Assembly (NCBI GenBank): GCA_030529405.1 | Contig: JAUMWZ010000082.1 | Coordinates: 1 to 7,099, forward strand | DNA: 7,099 nucleotides | DNA from: Bacteroides sp. | Lineage (GTDB): Bacteria > Bacteroidota > Bacteroidia > Bacteroidales > Bacteroidaceae | Direction: 5' to 3' | Part shown: positions 1 to 5,666 of the stretch, piece by piece | Layout of the letters: the number at the start of each line of letters is the position of its first letter | Position numbering within the stretch: the stretch's first letter is position 1 | The notes under the pieces: generated by a model | Told to the model about the DNA's origin: nothing | What the model saw: the letters and a program-made list of their open reading frames with translations, nothing else | Database searches by the model: none | Position numbers and translations under genes: made by a program

Positions 1-231
1 ATTGCTACCCTCTATAGTGAATGGGTATGTAGCGTTAGGATAATTTCCCTCAGAGATAATTTCAAACACGACTCCGTTTCCGCTGAACTTGATGTTGTGG
101 AATGATGGAGTTGGAACCTCAGGTGTAGGGGTTGGAACGTCAGGTATGTTTGGCGAGTCTTCGCCACAACCACTAAACAAAAATAAAAAAACGATAGCCA
201 ACAATGCTACCAAACTTAACTTCTTACACAT
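1..231 (-). CDS. Putative surface lipoprotein, N-terminal part only (gene runs off the left edge)
   Basis: I do not recognise the family. The 77 visible codons start at the ATG complementary to 229-231 and stay open to the window edge. The N-terminus is a lipoprotein signal peptide: MCKK, a hydrophobic stretch (about residues 5-19), then a lipobox ending FSGC with the acylated Cys at residue 22. The residues after the Cys are G-E-D-S. Acidic residues at +3 and +4 resemble the lipoprotein export signal known in Bacteroidetes, so surface exposure is plausible (inference). Residues about 27-43 are a Pro/Thr linker with VPTP repeated, as expected for a tether between the lipid anchor and a folded domain. 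The last visible residues (FHNIKFSGNGVVFEI and on) look like the start of a beta-rich domain, but too little is present to name it. It is transcribed divergently from rlmN, with a good promoter 42 bp upstream and no clear Shine-Dalgarno. Confidence 0.8.
   Translation of the reverse strand, partial: MCKKLSLVALLAIVFLFLFSGCGEDSPNIPDVPTPTPEVPTPSFHNIKFSGNGVVFEIISEGNYPNATYPFTIEGSN
110..145 (-). repeat. Short in-frame tandem repeat coding for the VPTP linker
   Basis: The plus strand reads GTTGGAACCTCAGGT at 110-124 and GTTGGAACGTCAGGT at 131-145. This is a 15-bp match with one mismatch at a 21-bp offset, a multiple of three. Each copy encodes (D/E)VPTP in the linker after the lipobox of the minus-strand lipoprotein. 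It could change linker length without shifting frame. Confidence 0.6.
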
Positions 232-272
232 ATCTACAATATTTAATTTGTGACTATTCATTTATAAGGGCG

Positions 273-304
273 CAAATTTAAGTGCTTGAAACCAAACGCC
301 AAAA
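273..304 (-). promoter_or_regulatory. Bacteroidetes-type promoter of the minus-strand lipoprotein gene
   Basis: Read on the minus strand, TTTTG (complement of 300-304) is followed by 19 bp and then TAAATTTG (complement of 273-280). This matches the known Bacteroidetes housekeeping promoter form, a -33 TTTG and a -7 TAnnTTTG with about 19 bp between. Transcription would start roughly at 264-268, leaving a leader of about 35 nt before the ATG at 231. Confidence 0.7.
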
Positions 305-365
305 GAAAAAATAAGAAATAAAACATAAATATGTGAAGACATATTATACTATGCTAGATAATTGA

Positions 366-475
366 TAAAAAACGAGTTTGTAAACTATGTATAGTTTGTT
401 TCTTGACTGTATATAGTTTGCAAGTCAGATGTATATAGTTTAGAAATCAGTTGTATATAGTTTGCAAAAGGTTCT
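366..475 (+). repeat. Tandem array 1: five degenerate units of exactly 22 bp
   Basis: Units start at 366, 388, 410, 432 and 454 with no indels. The core TATATAGTTT(G/A) is seen at 410, 432 and 454; the unit at 388 begins TGTATAGTTTG. Units 410 and 432 agree at 18 of 22 positions, and 410 and 454 share their first 14 bases. The unit at 366 is diverged at its left end but ends TTTGTAAACTA, as does the unit at 3848 in array 2. The array lies between the two divergent promoters and ends about 130 bp before the rlmN -7 box. Weaker traces may continue on both sides (TATAC near 345, TATATGCTTT at 475). It is neither CRISPR-like, having no unique spacers, nor coding. Confidence 0.8.
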
Positions 476-607
476 ATATGCTTTCTTTGGCGGGCATTTA
501 TAGTCCTGTTTATGTGTGATAAGACTTGTTTTGCAAAAAGATGATGTTGTGCGTGGGTTTTATCTCAAATTAGTGTGAAAAACGATGTGAGTGCAACAAT
601 AAATTCA

Positions 608-615
608 TACTTTTG
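608..615 (+). promoter_or_regulatory. Probable -7 box of the rlmN promoter
   Basis: TACTTTTG matches the Bacteroidetes -7 form TAnnTTTG exactly. The expected -33 position, about 585-588, reads ATGT and is a poor match to TTTG, so the promoter is only half convincing. Transcription would begin near 620-624, giving a very short leader before the rlmN start at 634 (or 643). Confidence 0.5.
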
Positions 616-633
616 TAAATCGTAATAAAATAA

Positions 634-1680
634 ATGATTAAAATGCAGAAAGTAGACCTGCTCGGAAAAACTCTATATGAACTGGGGCAGATTGTTGCAG
701 AGCTTGGAATGCCAAAATTCTCTGCTAAGCAGATAGCTTCTTGGATATACGGCAAACATGTAGATAGTATAGACCAAATGACAAATATATCTGCCGCACA
801 CAGAGAATTGCTGAAAGAGAAATTCTATATCGGAGCAAGCAATCCTGTAGACGAGATGCGCTCGGTAGATGGTACGGTTAAGTATCTGTATAAAGCAGGC
901 GATAAGTATATTGAGGCTGTATATATACCCGATGATGATAGAGCCACACTCTGTGTGTCGTCACAAGTGGGGTGTAAGATGAATTGTAAGTTTTGTATGA
1001 CAGGTAAGCAGGGGTTCAAAGCAAACCTTACTGCTGGGCAAATAATAAACCAAATTCGTTCACTCCCTGAAAGAGATAAACTTACAAATATAGTGATGAT
1101 GGGAATGGGTGAGCCTCTTGACAACATAGACAATGTACTCAAGGTGTTGGAAATAATGACCTCTGACTATGGATTTGCGTGGAGTCCGAAGAGAATTACT
1201 GTATCTACTGTGGGGCTGAGAAAGAGTTTCAAACGCCTACTTGATGAAACAAACGCGCACATTGCCATTAGTTTGCACGCACCGTTTGCAGTGCAAAGAG
1301 CAGAGATAATGCCTGCTGAAAAAGGATATAGCATAGAAGAGATGATGAGTGTGTTGAGAGAGTACGACTTTAGTAAACAAAGAAGACTGTCGTTTGAGTA
1401 TATTATGTTTGACGGATATAATGACAAACAGATACACGCAAAAGAGTTGTTGAGCCTGCTGAAAGGAATAGATTGCCGAATGAACTTAATACGCTTTCAT
1501 GCAATACCGGGTGTGGAGCTGAAAGGTAGTAGTATGGAAAGAATAACAGAGTTTAGGGACTATCTGACAAAGCACGGTTTGTTTACAACTATAAGAGCAT
1601 CAAGAGGAGAAGATATATTTGCTGCTTGCGGAATGTTATCTACTGCAAAACAAGAAAGCGAGAAGCAAAGTAACACTTAA
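634..1680 (+). CDS. rlmN: 23S rRNA (adenine-2503-C2) / tRNA (adenine-37-C2) methyltransferase RlmN
   Basis: A radical SAM enzyme that methylates C2 of A2503 in 23S rRNA; family members also modify A37 of some tRNAs. At 348 aa it has normal family length. The radical SAM CxxxCxxC motif is at C114, C118 and C121 (GCKMNCKFCMTG) and binds the 4Fe-4S cluster. MGMGEPLDN at about 156-164 is the SAM-contact motif typical of RlmN. C332, in RASRGEDIFAACG, corresponds to the methyl-carrying catalytic Cys near the C-terminus, and C118 to the second catalytic Cys. The N-terminal part (GMPKFSAKQIASWIYGK) is the usual RlmN helical domain. A Cfr resistance methylase is less likely given this N-terminus. The start could be ATG 634 or ATG 643; I use the first, and both lie just after the -7 box. 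It appears to lead the operon, with the next start 13 nt after its stop. Confidence 0.96.
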   Translation: MIKMQKVDLLGKTLYELGQIVAELGMPKFSAKQIASWIYGKHVDSIDQMTNISAAHRELLKEKFYIGASNPVDEMRSVDGTVKYLYKAGDKYIEAVYIPDDDRATLCVSSQVGCKMNCKFCMTGKQGFKANLTAGQIINQIRSLPERDKLTNIVMMGMGEPLDNIDNVLKVLEIMTSDYGFAWSPKRITVSTVGLRKSFKRLLDETNAHIAISLHAPFAVQRAEIMPAEKGYSIEEMMSVLREYDFSKQRRLSFEYIMFDGYNDKQIHAKELLSLLKGIDCRMNLIRFHAIPGVELKGSSMERITEFRDYLTKHGLFTTIRASRGEDIFAACGMLSTAKQESEKQSNT

Positions 1681-1693
1681 ATATATTACTATT

Positions 1694-2683
1694 ATGAAAC
1701 AAAGATTTTACACATTTATGGCGACCATGTTCGTGGCGTTGTTGTTGTCTTGTAACCTAATGAGTCCTGCATCAAGCGGAAGACCATTCGAGGTTCTTGT
1801 GGTAGCTTACACTGAAGCTCAACAAAAGGCTATTGACAACGCACTGGAAACGTATGTTGAAGGACTTCCACAGCCTGAATTGTCTTTCAGACTGATGCAT
1901 ACAAATATGCAGGGATATGATAGTACTATGAAGTTAGTGCGTAATATTGTGATTGCAGATGTGCAAGATATATACACCACAACTAAGGTTAAGGTGGCAA
2001 AGAATACTTATGCTAATCATCAAATAATATTGACAATACAGTCGCCAAGCGATAGCGAATTGGCAACGTATGTAGCTAAGAATAGTGATAAACTAGTAGA
2101 ATATATAAACAAAGCAGAGATAGATAGGCAGGTAGCTGTGTTGAAAAAAGATCACAGTCAGGTTGCCCTTCACCTTACTGATAGCTTGTTTGGCTGTAAA
2201 GTGTTACTTCCAAAAGATTTTATAAGCACTAAAAAGGCGAAAGACTTTCTATGGATAGGAACAAAGTCTACTTCTTCTGAAAGATTTTTCATAATGTATT
2301 CCTACCCTTATAGCACAACTGATGTGTTCACTAAAGAGTATTTTGTCAGCAAAAGAGACTCTGTGCTTAAAGAGAATATACCAGGTGGAGTAGAAGGCTC
2401 ATATATGAAGACCGATAGTGCATTTACTGCAGTTAGAAACACTACTGTGCAAGGAAAGTATGCTATGGAAGCTAAAGGTTTGTGGAATATGGTTGGCGAC
2501 TTCATGGGGGGACCTTATGTGTCACACACAAGAGTAGATACTGTTAATAATAGGATTGTTACCGCAGAAGTGTTTATATATGCTCCTGAAAAGAGTAAAA
2601 GAAATCTCGTTAAACAAATGGAAGCGTCACTATACACTGTAGAGTTGCCTGCTACAGAAGCTAATGTGCAAAAGAAGAAATAA
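1694..2683 (+). CDS. DUF4837-type lipoprotein of unknown function
   Basis: A 329-aa protein. The signal peptide runs from MKQRF through a hydrophobic core to a lipobox ending LLLSC, with the acylated Cys at residue 20. The motif SSGRPFEVLVV directly after it, together with the length and the position before pdxA, fits the Bacteroidetes DUF4837 lipoproteins. This is recognition from memory, not a search. The residues after Cys are N-L-M-S with no acidic cluster, so a periplasm-facing anchor is more likely than surface display. The ATG at 1694 is chosen because it gives a complete signal peptide; an in-frame start at 1619 would overlap rlmN and bury that signal. The last codons overlap the pdxA start as TAATG, which suggests translational coupling. 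No catalytic motif is apparent and the biochemical role is unknown. Confidence 0.85.
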   Translation: MKQRFYTFMATMFVALLLSCNLMSPASSGRPFEVLVVAYTEAQQKAIDNALETYVEGLPQPELSFRLMHTNMQGYDSTMKLVRNIVIADVQDIYTTTKVKVAKNTYANHQIILTIQSPSDSELATYVAKNSDKLVEYINKAEIDRQVAVLKKDHSQVALHLTDSLFGCKVLLPKDFISTKKAKDFLWIGTKSTSSERFFIMYSYPYSTTDVFTKEYFVSKRDSVLKENIPGGVEGSYMKTDSAFTAVRNTTVQGKYAMEAKGLWNMVGDFMGGPYVSHTRVDTVNNRIVTAEVFIYAPEKSKRNLVKQMEASLYTVELPATEANVQKKK

Positions 2684-3777
2684 TGGATAAACAAAGAATA
2701 AAAGTAGCCATCACTCAAGGTGATGTCAATGGAATTGGTTACGAAGTCATATTGAAAGTGTTTTCAGACCCACAGATGTTGGAGCTGTGTACTCCTGTGA
2801 TTTTTGGCTCTCCTAAAATAGCTGCCTACCACAGTAAGACACTTGGGATAAATACTAACTTCAGCATAGTTCAATCTGCTACACATGCTAACAGAAATGT
2901 GCTTAGCCTTGTGAACTGCAATGAAGGAGAAGTAAAGGTAGAGTTAGGTAAGCAAGACGAGAAAGCTGGTAAGGCTGCACTCGAAGCTATTGATATGGCT
3001 ATCGAAGCATATAAGAAAGGTGAGGTGGACGCTATTGTTACTGCGCCGGTAAACAAAAAAAATATTCAACCTTTTGTAAGTAATTTCAGCGGACACACAG
3101 AGTATATACAAGAAAAAACCGAAGAAAATGCTACACCCCTGATGTTGATGATTAACGAGAACATAAAGATTGCCATCGTTACAACTCATATACCATTGGC
3201 GAAGGTGGCGGAGAATATCTCGTCGGAGCTTATAGTTGAAAAGCTGGAGATATTAAGTGATGCGTTGAAGAAAGACTTTGGCATTTCAAGACCAAGAATA
3301 GCTGTGTTGGGGCTAAACCCTCATTGCGGAGAGAACGGAACGTTAGGAGATGAGGAGCAAAGAATAATTATTCCTGCTATAAAAGAAGCAGAAAGCAGAG
3401 GAGTGATATGCTATGGCCCGTTTCCTGCTGATGGTTTCTTTGGCTCGGAAAACTATATCCACTTTGATGCAGTGCTTGCTATGTATCACGACCAAGGTAT
3501 GATACCATTCAAAGCACTAGCTATGGAAGACGGGGTAAATTACACCGCTGGGCTTGAGATTGTACGCACTTCGCCTGCACACGGCACTGCTTTCGATATA
3601 GCAGGTAAAGGAGTGGCAAGTGAAGCATCTATGCGCAATGCCATATATACTGCTATTGACATTGTAGCCCGAAGAAAGATGCAAGGTGAATTGACAAGAA
3701 ACGTGTTGAGAAAACAATACTATAACACTAAAGACGATAGCGACAAACTGAAACTTGACACAATAGACGCCGAATAA
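2683..3777 (+). CDS. pdxA: 4-hydroxythreonine-4-phosphate dehydrogenase PdxA
   Basis: Oxidises 4-phosphohydroxy-L-threonine with NAD and a divalent metal. The product loses CO2 to give 3-amino-2-oxopropyl phosphate, which PdxJ joins to deoxyxylulose phosphate in vitamin B6 synthesis. At 364 aa it is somewhat longer than the E. coli enzyme, as in other Bacteroidetes. Family signatures in order: ITQGDVNGIGYEVI at the N-terminus (the Bacteroidetes version of GDPAGIGPE), VTAPVNKKN at about 119-127, the metal ligands H138 (SGHTEY), H214 (NPHCGE) and H269 (MYHDQG), GPFPADGFF between the last two, and TSPAHGTAFDIAGKG near the C-terminus. All three metal histidines are present, so it should be active. 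The start is fixed by the TAATG overlap with the preceding lipoprotein gene. No pdxJ is visible in the window. Confidence 0.96.
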   Translation: MDKQRIKVAITQGDVNGIGYEVILKVFSDPQMLELCTPVIFGSPKIAAYHSKTLGINTNFSIVQSATHANRNVLSLVNCNEGEVKVELGKQDEKAGKAALEAIDMAIEAYKKGEVDAIVTAPVNKKNIQPFVSNFSGHTEYIQEKTEENATPLMLMINENIKIAIVTTHIPLAKVAENISSELIVEKLEILSDALKKDFGISRPRIAVLGLNPHCGENGTLGDEEQRIIIPAIKEAESRGVICYGPFPADGFFGSENYIHFDAVLAMYHDQGMIPFKALAMEDGVNYTAGLEIVRTSPAHGTAFDIAGKGVASEASMRNAIYTAIDIVARRKMQGELTRNVLRKQYYNTKDDSDKLKLDTIDAE

Positions 3778-3803
3778 CATAAAAACACCAGAAAACTAAA
3801 GTG

Positions 3804-3891
3804 TATACAGTTTAGATGTAGACTATATACTGTTTGTTTGCAAACTGTATTGAGTTGATTTGTAAACTAAATATAGTTTGGAATTTAGTAA
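3804..3891 (+). repeat. Tandem array 2: four degenerate 22-bp units between pdxA and the sigma-54 activator
   Basis: Units start at 3804, 3826, 3848 and 3870, again in exact 22-nt register and in the same orientation as array 1. They begin TATACAGTTTA, TATACTGTTTG, TATTGAGTTGA and AATATAGTTTG. The segment 3859-3880 matches 377-398 of array 1 at 20 of 22 positions. Inverted elements are embedded: AAACTA-N4-TAGTTT at 3864-3879, and a 10-bp near-perfect hairpin at 3827-3836/3841-3850 with a TTTG loop and one mismatch. The array fills most of the 133-bp gap between the two gene blocks and ends about 20 bp before the activator start. I see no exact TAnnTTTG -7 box in the gap and no U-tract that would make the hairpin a standard terminator. 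Confidence 0.8.
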
Positions 3892-3910
3892 TATTACCAC
3901 TGCTTTTGAG

Positions 3911-5143
3911 ATGATGAAGAAAGACACAATACAGCAAATTAAACAACGATTTTCTATTGTAGGAAATAATGATGCGCTGATGAGAGCTATAGAAGTAGCA
4001 ATGCAAGTAGCTCCCATAGACTTGTCTGTGCTTATCACCGGAGAAAGCGGTGTAGGTAAGGAAATATTTCCGCAAATAATCCATCAGAATAGTAAACGAA
4101 AACACTCGCAATATATTGCCGTGAACTGTGGAGCCATACCAGAAGGAACAATCGATTCTGAACTTTTTGGTCACGAAAAGGGTGCTTTTACGGGCGCAAT
4201 AGGCGAAAGAAAAGGATATTTTGGAGAGGCTGACGGAGGAACGATATTTCTTGACGAGGTAGGAGAGTTGCCTTTGCAAACACAAGCTAGGCTCTTGAGA
4301 GTGTTAGAAACAGGAGAATTCATCAAAGTAGGCTCGTCTAAGGTGCAAAAGACTAATGTTAGGATAGTAGCTGCTACTAACGTAAATCTGCCACAAGCAA
4401 TAGCAGAAGGCAAGTTTAGAGAAGATTTGTACTACCGTCTTAACACAGTGCCGATATACGTACCACCACTAAGAGAAAGAGGAAACGATATTGTACTTCT
4501 GTTCAGGAAGTTTGCTATGGATTTTGCAGAAAGATATCACATGCCGTCTATACAGCTGACTGACGAAGCAAAGCATCTGCTGTTGCAATACAGTTGGCCA
4601 GGAAACGTGCGTCAGCTTAAAAACATTGCAGAACAAATATCTGTGATAGAAACAAACAGAGATATTGACTATAATACTCTGCTCAATTACATTCCTCAGC
4701 AAGAAAAAGAAAATATGCCAGCATTGACAACATCGCTCGACAAACAGCAGTTTGAGGCTGAAAAAGAAGTGTTCTATAAACTTCTGCTGGATATGAAAAA
4801 AGAACTCGATGAGCTGAAAATTGTAGTACACAGACTAATGAATGGCGAAACAAAAAATATGGATTTGCTGTCAAATGTGAGTAGCCATATAGTAACCGTA
4901 CCTCAAGAACCAGTAAAGACTATCATACATACGCCTGAACATACATCAAAAGACGACAAAGACTACGAGATACAAGACACAGAAGAGTATGTTGAAGAAA
5001 CACTCTCTCTTGATGATGTGGAAAGAGAAATAATAAAGAAGGCTTTGGCTAAGCATAACAACAAAAGAAAAGATGCAGCCAGAGAACTTAATATATCCGA
5101 AAGGACGCTTTACAGAAAGATTAAAGAATATGGGTTTGAATAA
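3911..5143 (+). CDS. Sigma-54-dependent transcriptional activator (AAA+ and Fis-type HTH, no receiver domain)
   Basis: An enhancer-binding protein that uses ATP to remodel RNA polymerase-sigma-54 at target promoters. Visible from the N-terminus (410 aa): a short lead, Walker A GESGVGKE at 44-51, the sigma-54 contact loop GAFTGA at 91-96, Walker B GGTIFLDE ending at D115-E116, AATN (sensor I), FREDLYYRLN with the likely arginine finger, and WPGNVRQL (sensor II region). A Lys/Glu-rich, probably coiled-coil stretch follows at about 278-315, then an acidic linker. The C-terminus (about 367-410, with ARELNISERTLYRKIKEYG) is a Fis-type DNA-binding HTH. There is no N-terminal response-receiver, PAS or GAF domain, so activity must be controlled otherwise. 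The start is ATG 3911 or 3914; an in-frame TTG at 3878 lies inside the repeat array and is unlikely. The targets are unknown. Its end overlaps lptE by 14 nt. Confidence 0.93.
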   Translation: MMKKDTIQQIKQRFSIVGNNDALMRAIEVAMQVAPIDLSVLITGESGVGKEIFPQIIHQNSKRKHSQYIAVNCGAIPEGTIDSELFGHEKGAFTGAIGERKGYFGEADGGTIFLDEVGELPLQTQARLLRVLETGEFIKVGSSKVQKTNVRIVAATNVNLPQAIAEGKFREDLYYRLNTVPIYVPPLRERGNDIVLLFRKFAMDFAERYHMPSIQLTDEAKHLLLQYSWPGNVRQLKNIAEQISVIETNRDIDYNTLLNYIPQQEKENMPALTTSLDKQQFEAEKEVFYKLLLDMKKELDELKIVVHRLMNGETKNMDLLSNVSSHIVTVPQEPVKTIIHTPEHTSKDDKDYEIQDTEEYVEETLSLDDVEREIIKKALAKHNNKRKDAARELNISERTLYRKIKEYGFE

Positions 5144-5654
5144 GATAAAAATACTGCTTTGTGTGTTGTCTGCCATTGTGCTAACAGCATGTAGCATCTC
5201 GTTTAAGTTTAATGGCTCTTCAATAAATTATGACAGAGTCAAGACAATATCTATTGCTGAATTCCCAATCCAAGCAGAATACGTCTATGCACCCTTAGGT
5301 GTGAAGTTCAACGAAGAAATAAAAAACATCTTTGTAAGACAAACACGCCTAAAAGTGTTAAGCGGAAATAAGAACGCCGACCTACAAATTGATGGAGAAA
5401 TAACGGGATATAACCAGTATAATCAAGCCGTATCATCGGAAGGATATGCATCAGAAGTAAAACTGACATTGACAGTTAATGTCCGATTCGTAAATAACAC
5501 AAACCACGAGGAAGATTTTAATGACAGAAGTTTCTCCGCCTATCGCACCTATGATGCTAATAAACTCCTTACAGATGTACAAGACGTTTTGATTGAAGAA
5601 ATGGTGAAAGAGATTGTTGAACAAATATTCAATGCCACTGTTGCAAACTGGTAG
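5130..5654 (+). CDS. lptE: LPS-assembly outer-membrane lipoprotein LptE
   Basis: LptE sits as a plug inside the LptD barrel and helps insert lipopolysaccharide into the outer leaflet of the outer membrane. The 174-aa protein has a signal peptide (MGLNKIKILL and onward) with lipobox VLTAC and the acylated Cys at residue 21. The mature part begins SISFKFNGSSINYD and contains TISIAEFP, LQIDGEITGY, EDFNDRSFSAY, LLTDVQDVLIEEM and the ending NATVANW. I recognise this as the Bacteroidetes LptE pattern. No acidic export signal follows the Cys, in keeping with an inward-facing lipoprotein. The start at 5130 gives a clean signal peptide and a 14-nt overlap with the activator gene; the upstream in-frame start at 5073 would place 19 charged residues before the signal and is rejected. 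The following gene starts 12 nt after the stop. Confidence 0.92.
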   Translation: MGLNKIKILLCVLSAIVLTACSISFKFNGSSINYDRVKTISIAEFPIQAEYVYAPLGVKFNEEIKNIFVRQTRLKVLSGNKNADLQIDGEITGYNQYNQAVSSEGYASEVKLTLTVNVRFVNNTNHEEDFNDRSFSAYRTYDANKLLTDVQDVLIEEMVKEIVEQIFNATVANW

Positions 5655-5666
5655 TAAGAAAAAACT

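Larger units (their letters stand above)
232..633. other. Divergent intergenic region (402 bp) between the lipoprotein gene and rlmN
   Basis: No protein-coding gene or RNA gene is supported here. From left to right it holds the lipoprotein promoter (minus strand, 273-304), an A-rich stretch (301-330), the 22-bp-period array (366-475) and a featureless stretch at about 476-600. That stretch contains only a 10-bp palindrome, TTTTGCAAAA, near 531-540. The rlmN -7 box is at 608-615. Confidence 0.6.

Noticed and set aside
366..475. CRISPR array
   Set aside because: The 22-bp units are contiguous and degenerate, with no unique spacers between conserved repeats and no cas gene nearby.
1619..1693. 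In-frame extension of the DUF4837 gene into rlmN (start at 1619)
   Set aside because: It would put 25 charged residues before a normal lipoprotein signal peptide and overlap the end of rlmN, including the region just after the catalytic Cys codon.
3878..3913. TTG at 3878 as start of the sigma-54 activator
   Set aside because: It is inside the repeat array, is a rare start codon, and would add 11 residues before the MKKDTIQQIKQRF segment where I would expect the protein to begin; ATG 3911 or 3914 is preferred.
3812..4285. Long minus-strand open frame opposite the activator start
   Set aside because: It lies antisense to the conserved AAA+ coding sequence and to the repeat array, and its translation shows no recognisable domain; it is a shadow frame.
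5073..5129. In-frame extension of lptE into the activator gene (start at 5073)
   Set aside because: It would place 19 charged residues before the signal peptide, within sequence coding for the activator HTH; ATG 5130 gives a normal lipoprotein.
5639..5654. Repeat-like GTTGCAAACTGG at the end of lptE
   Set aside because: It resembles part of a repeat unit but codes for the conserved TVANW ending of LptE and has no 22-nt register around it.
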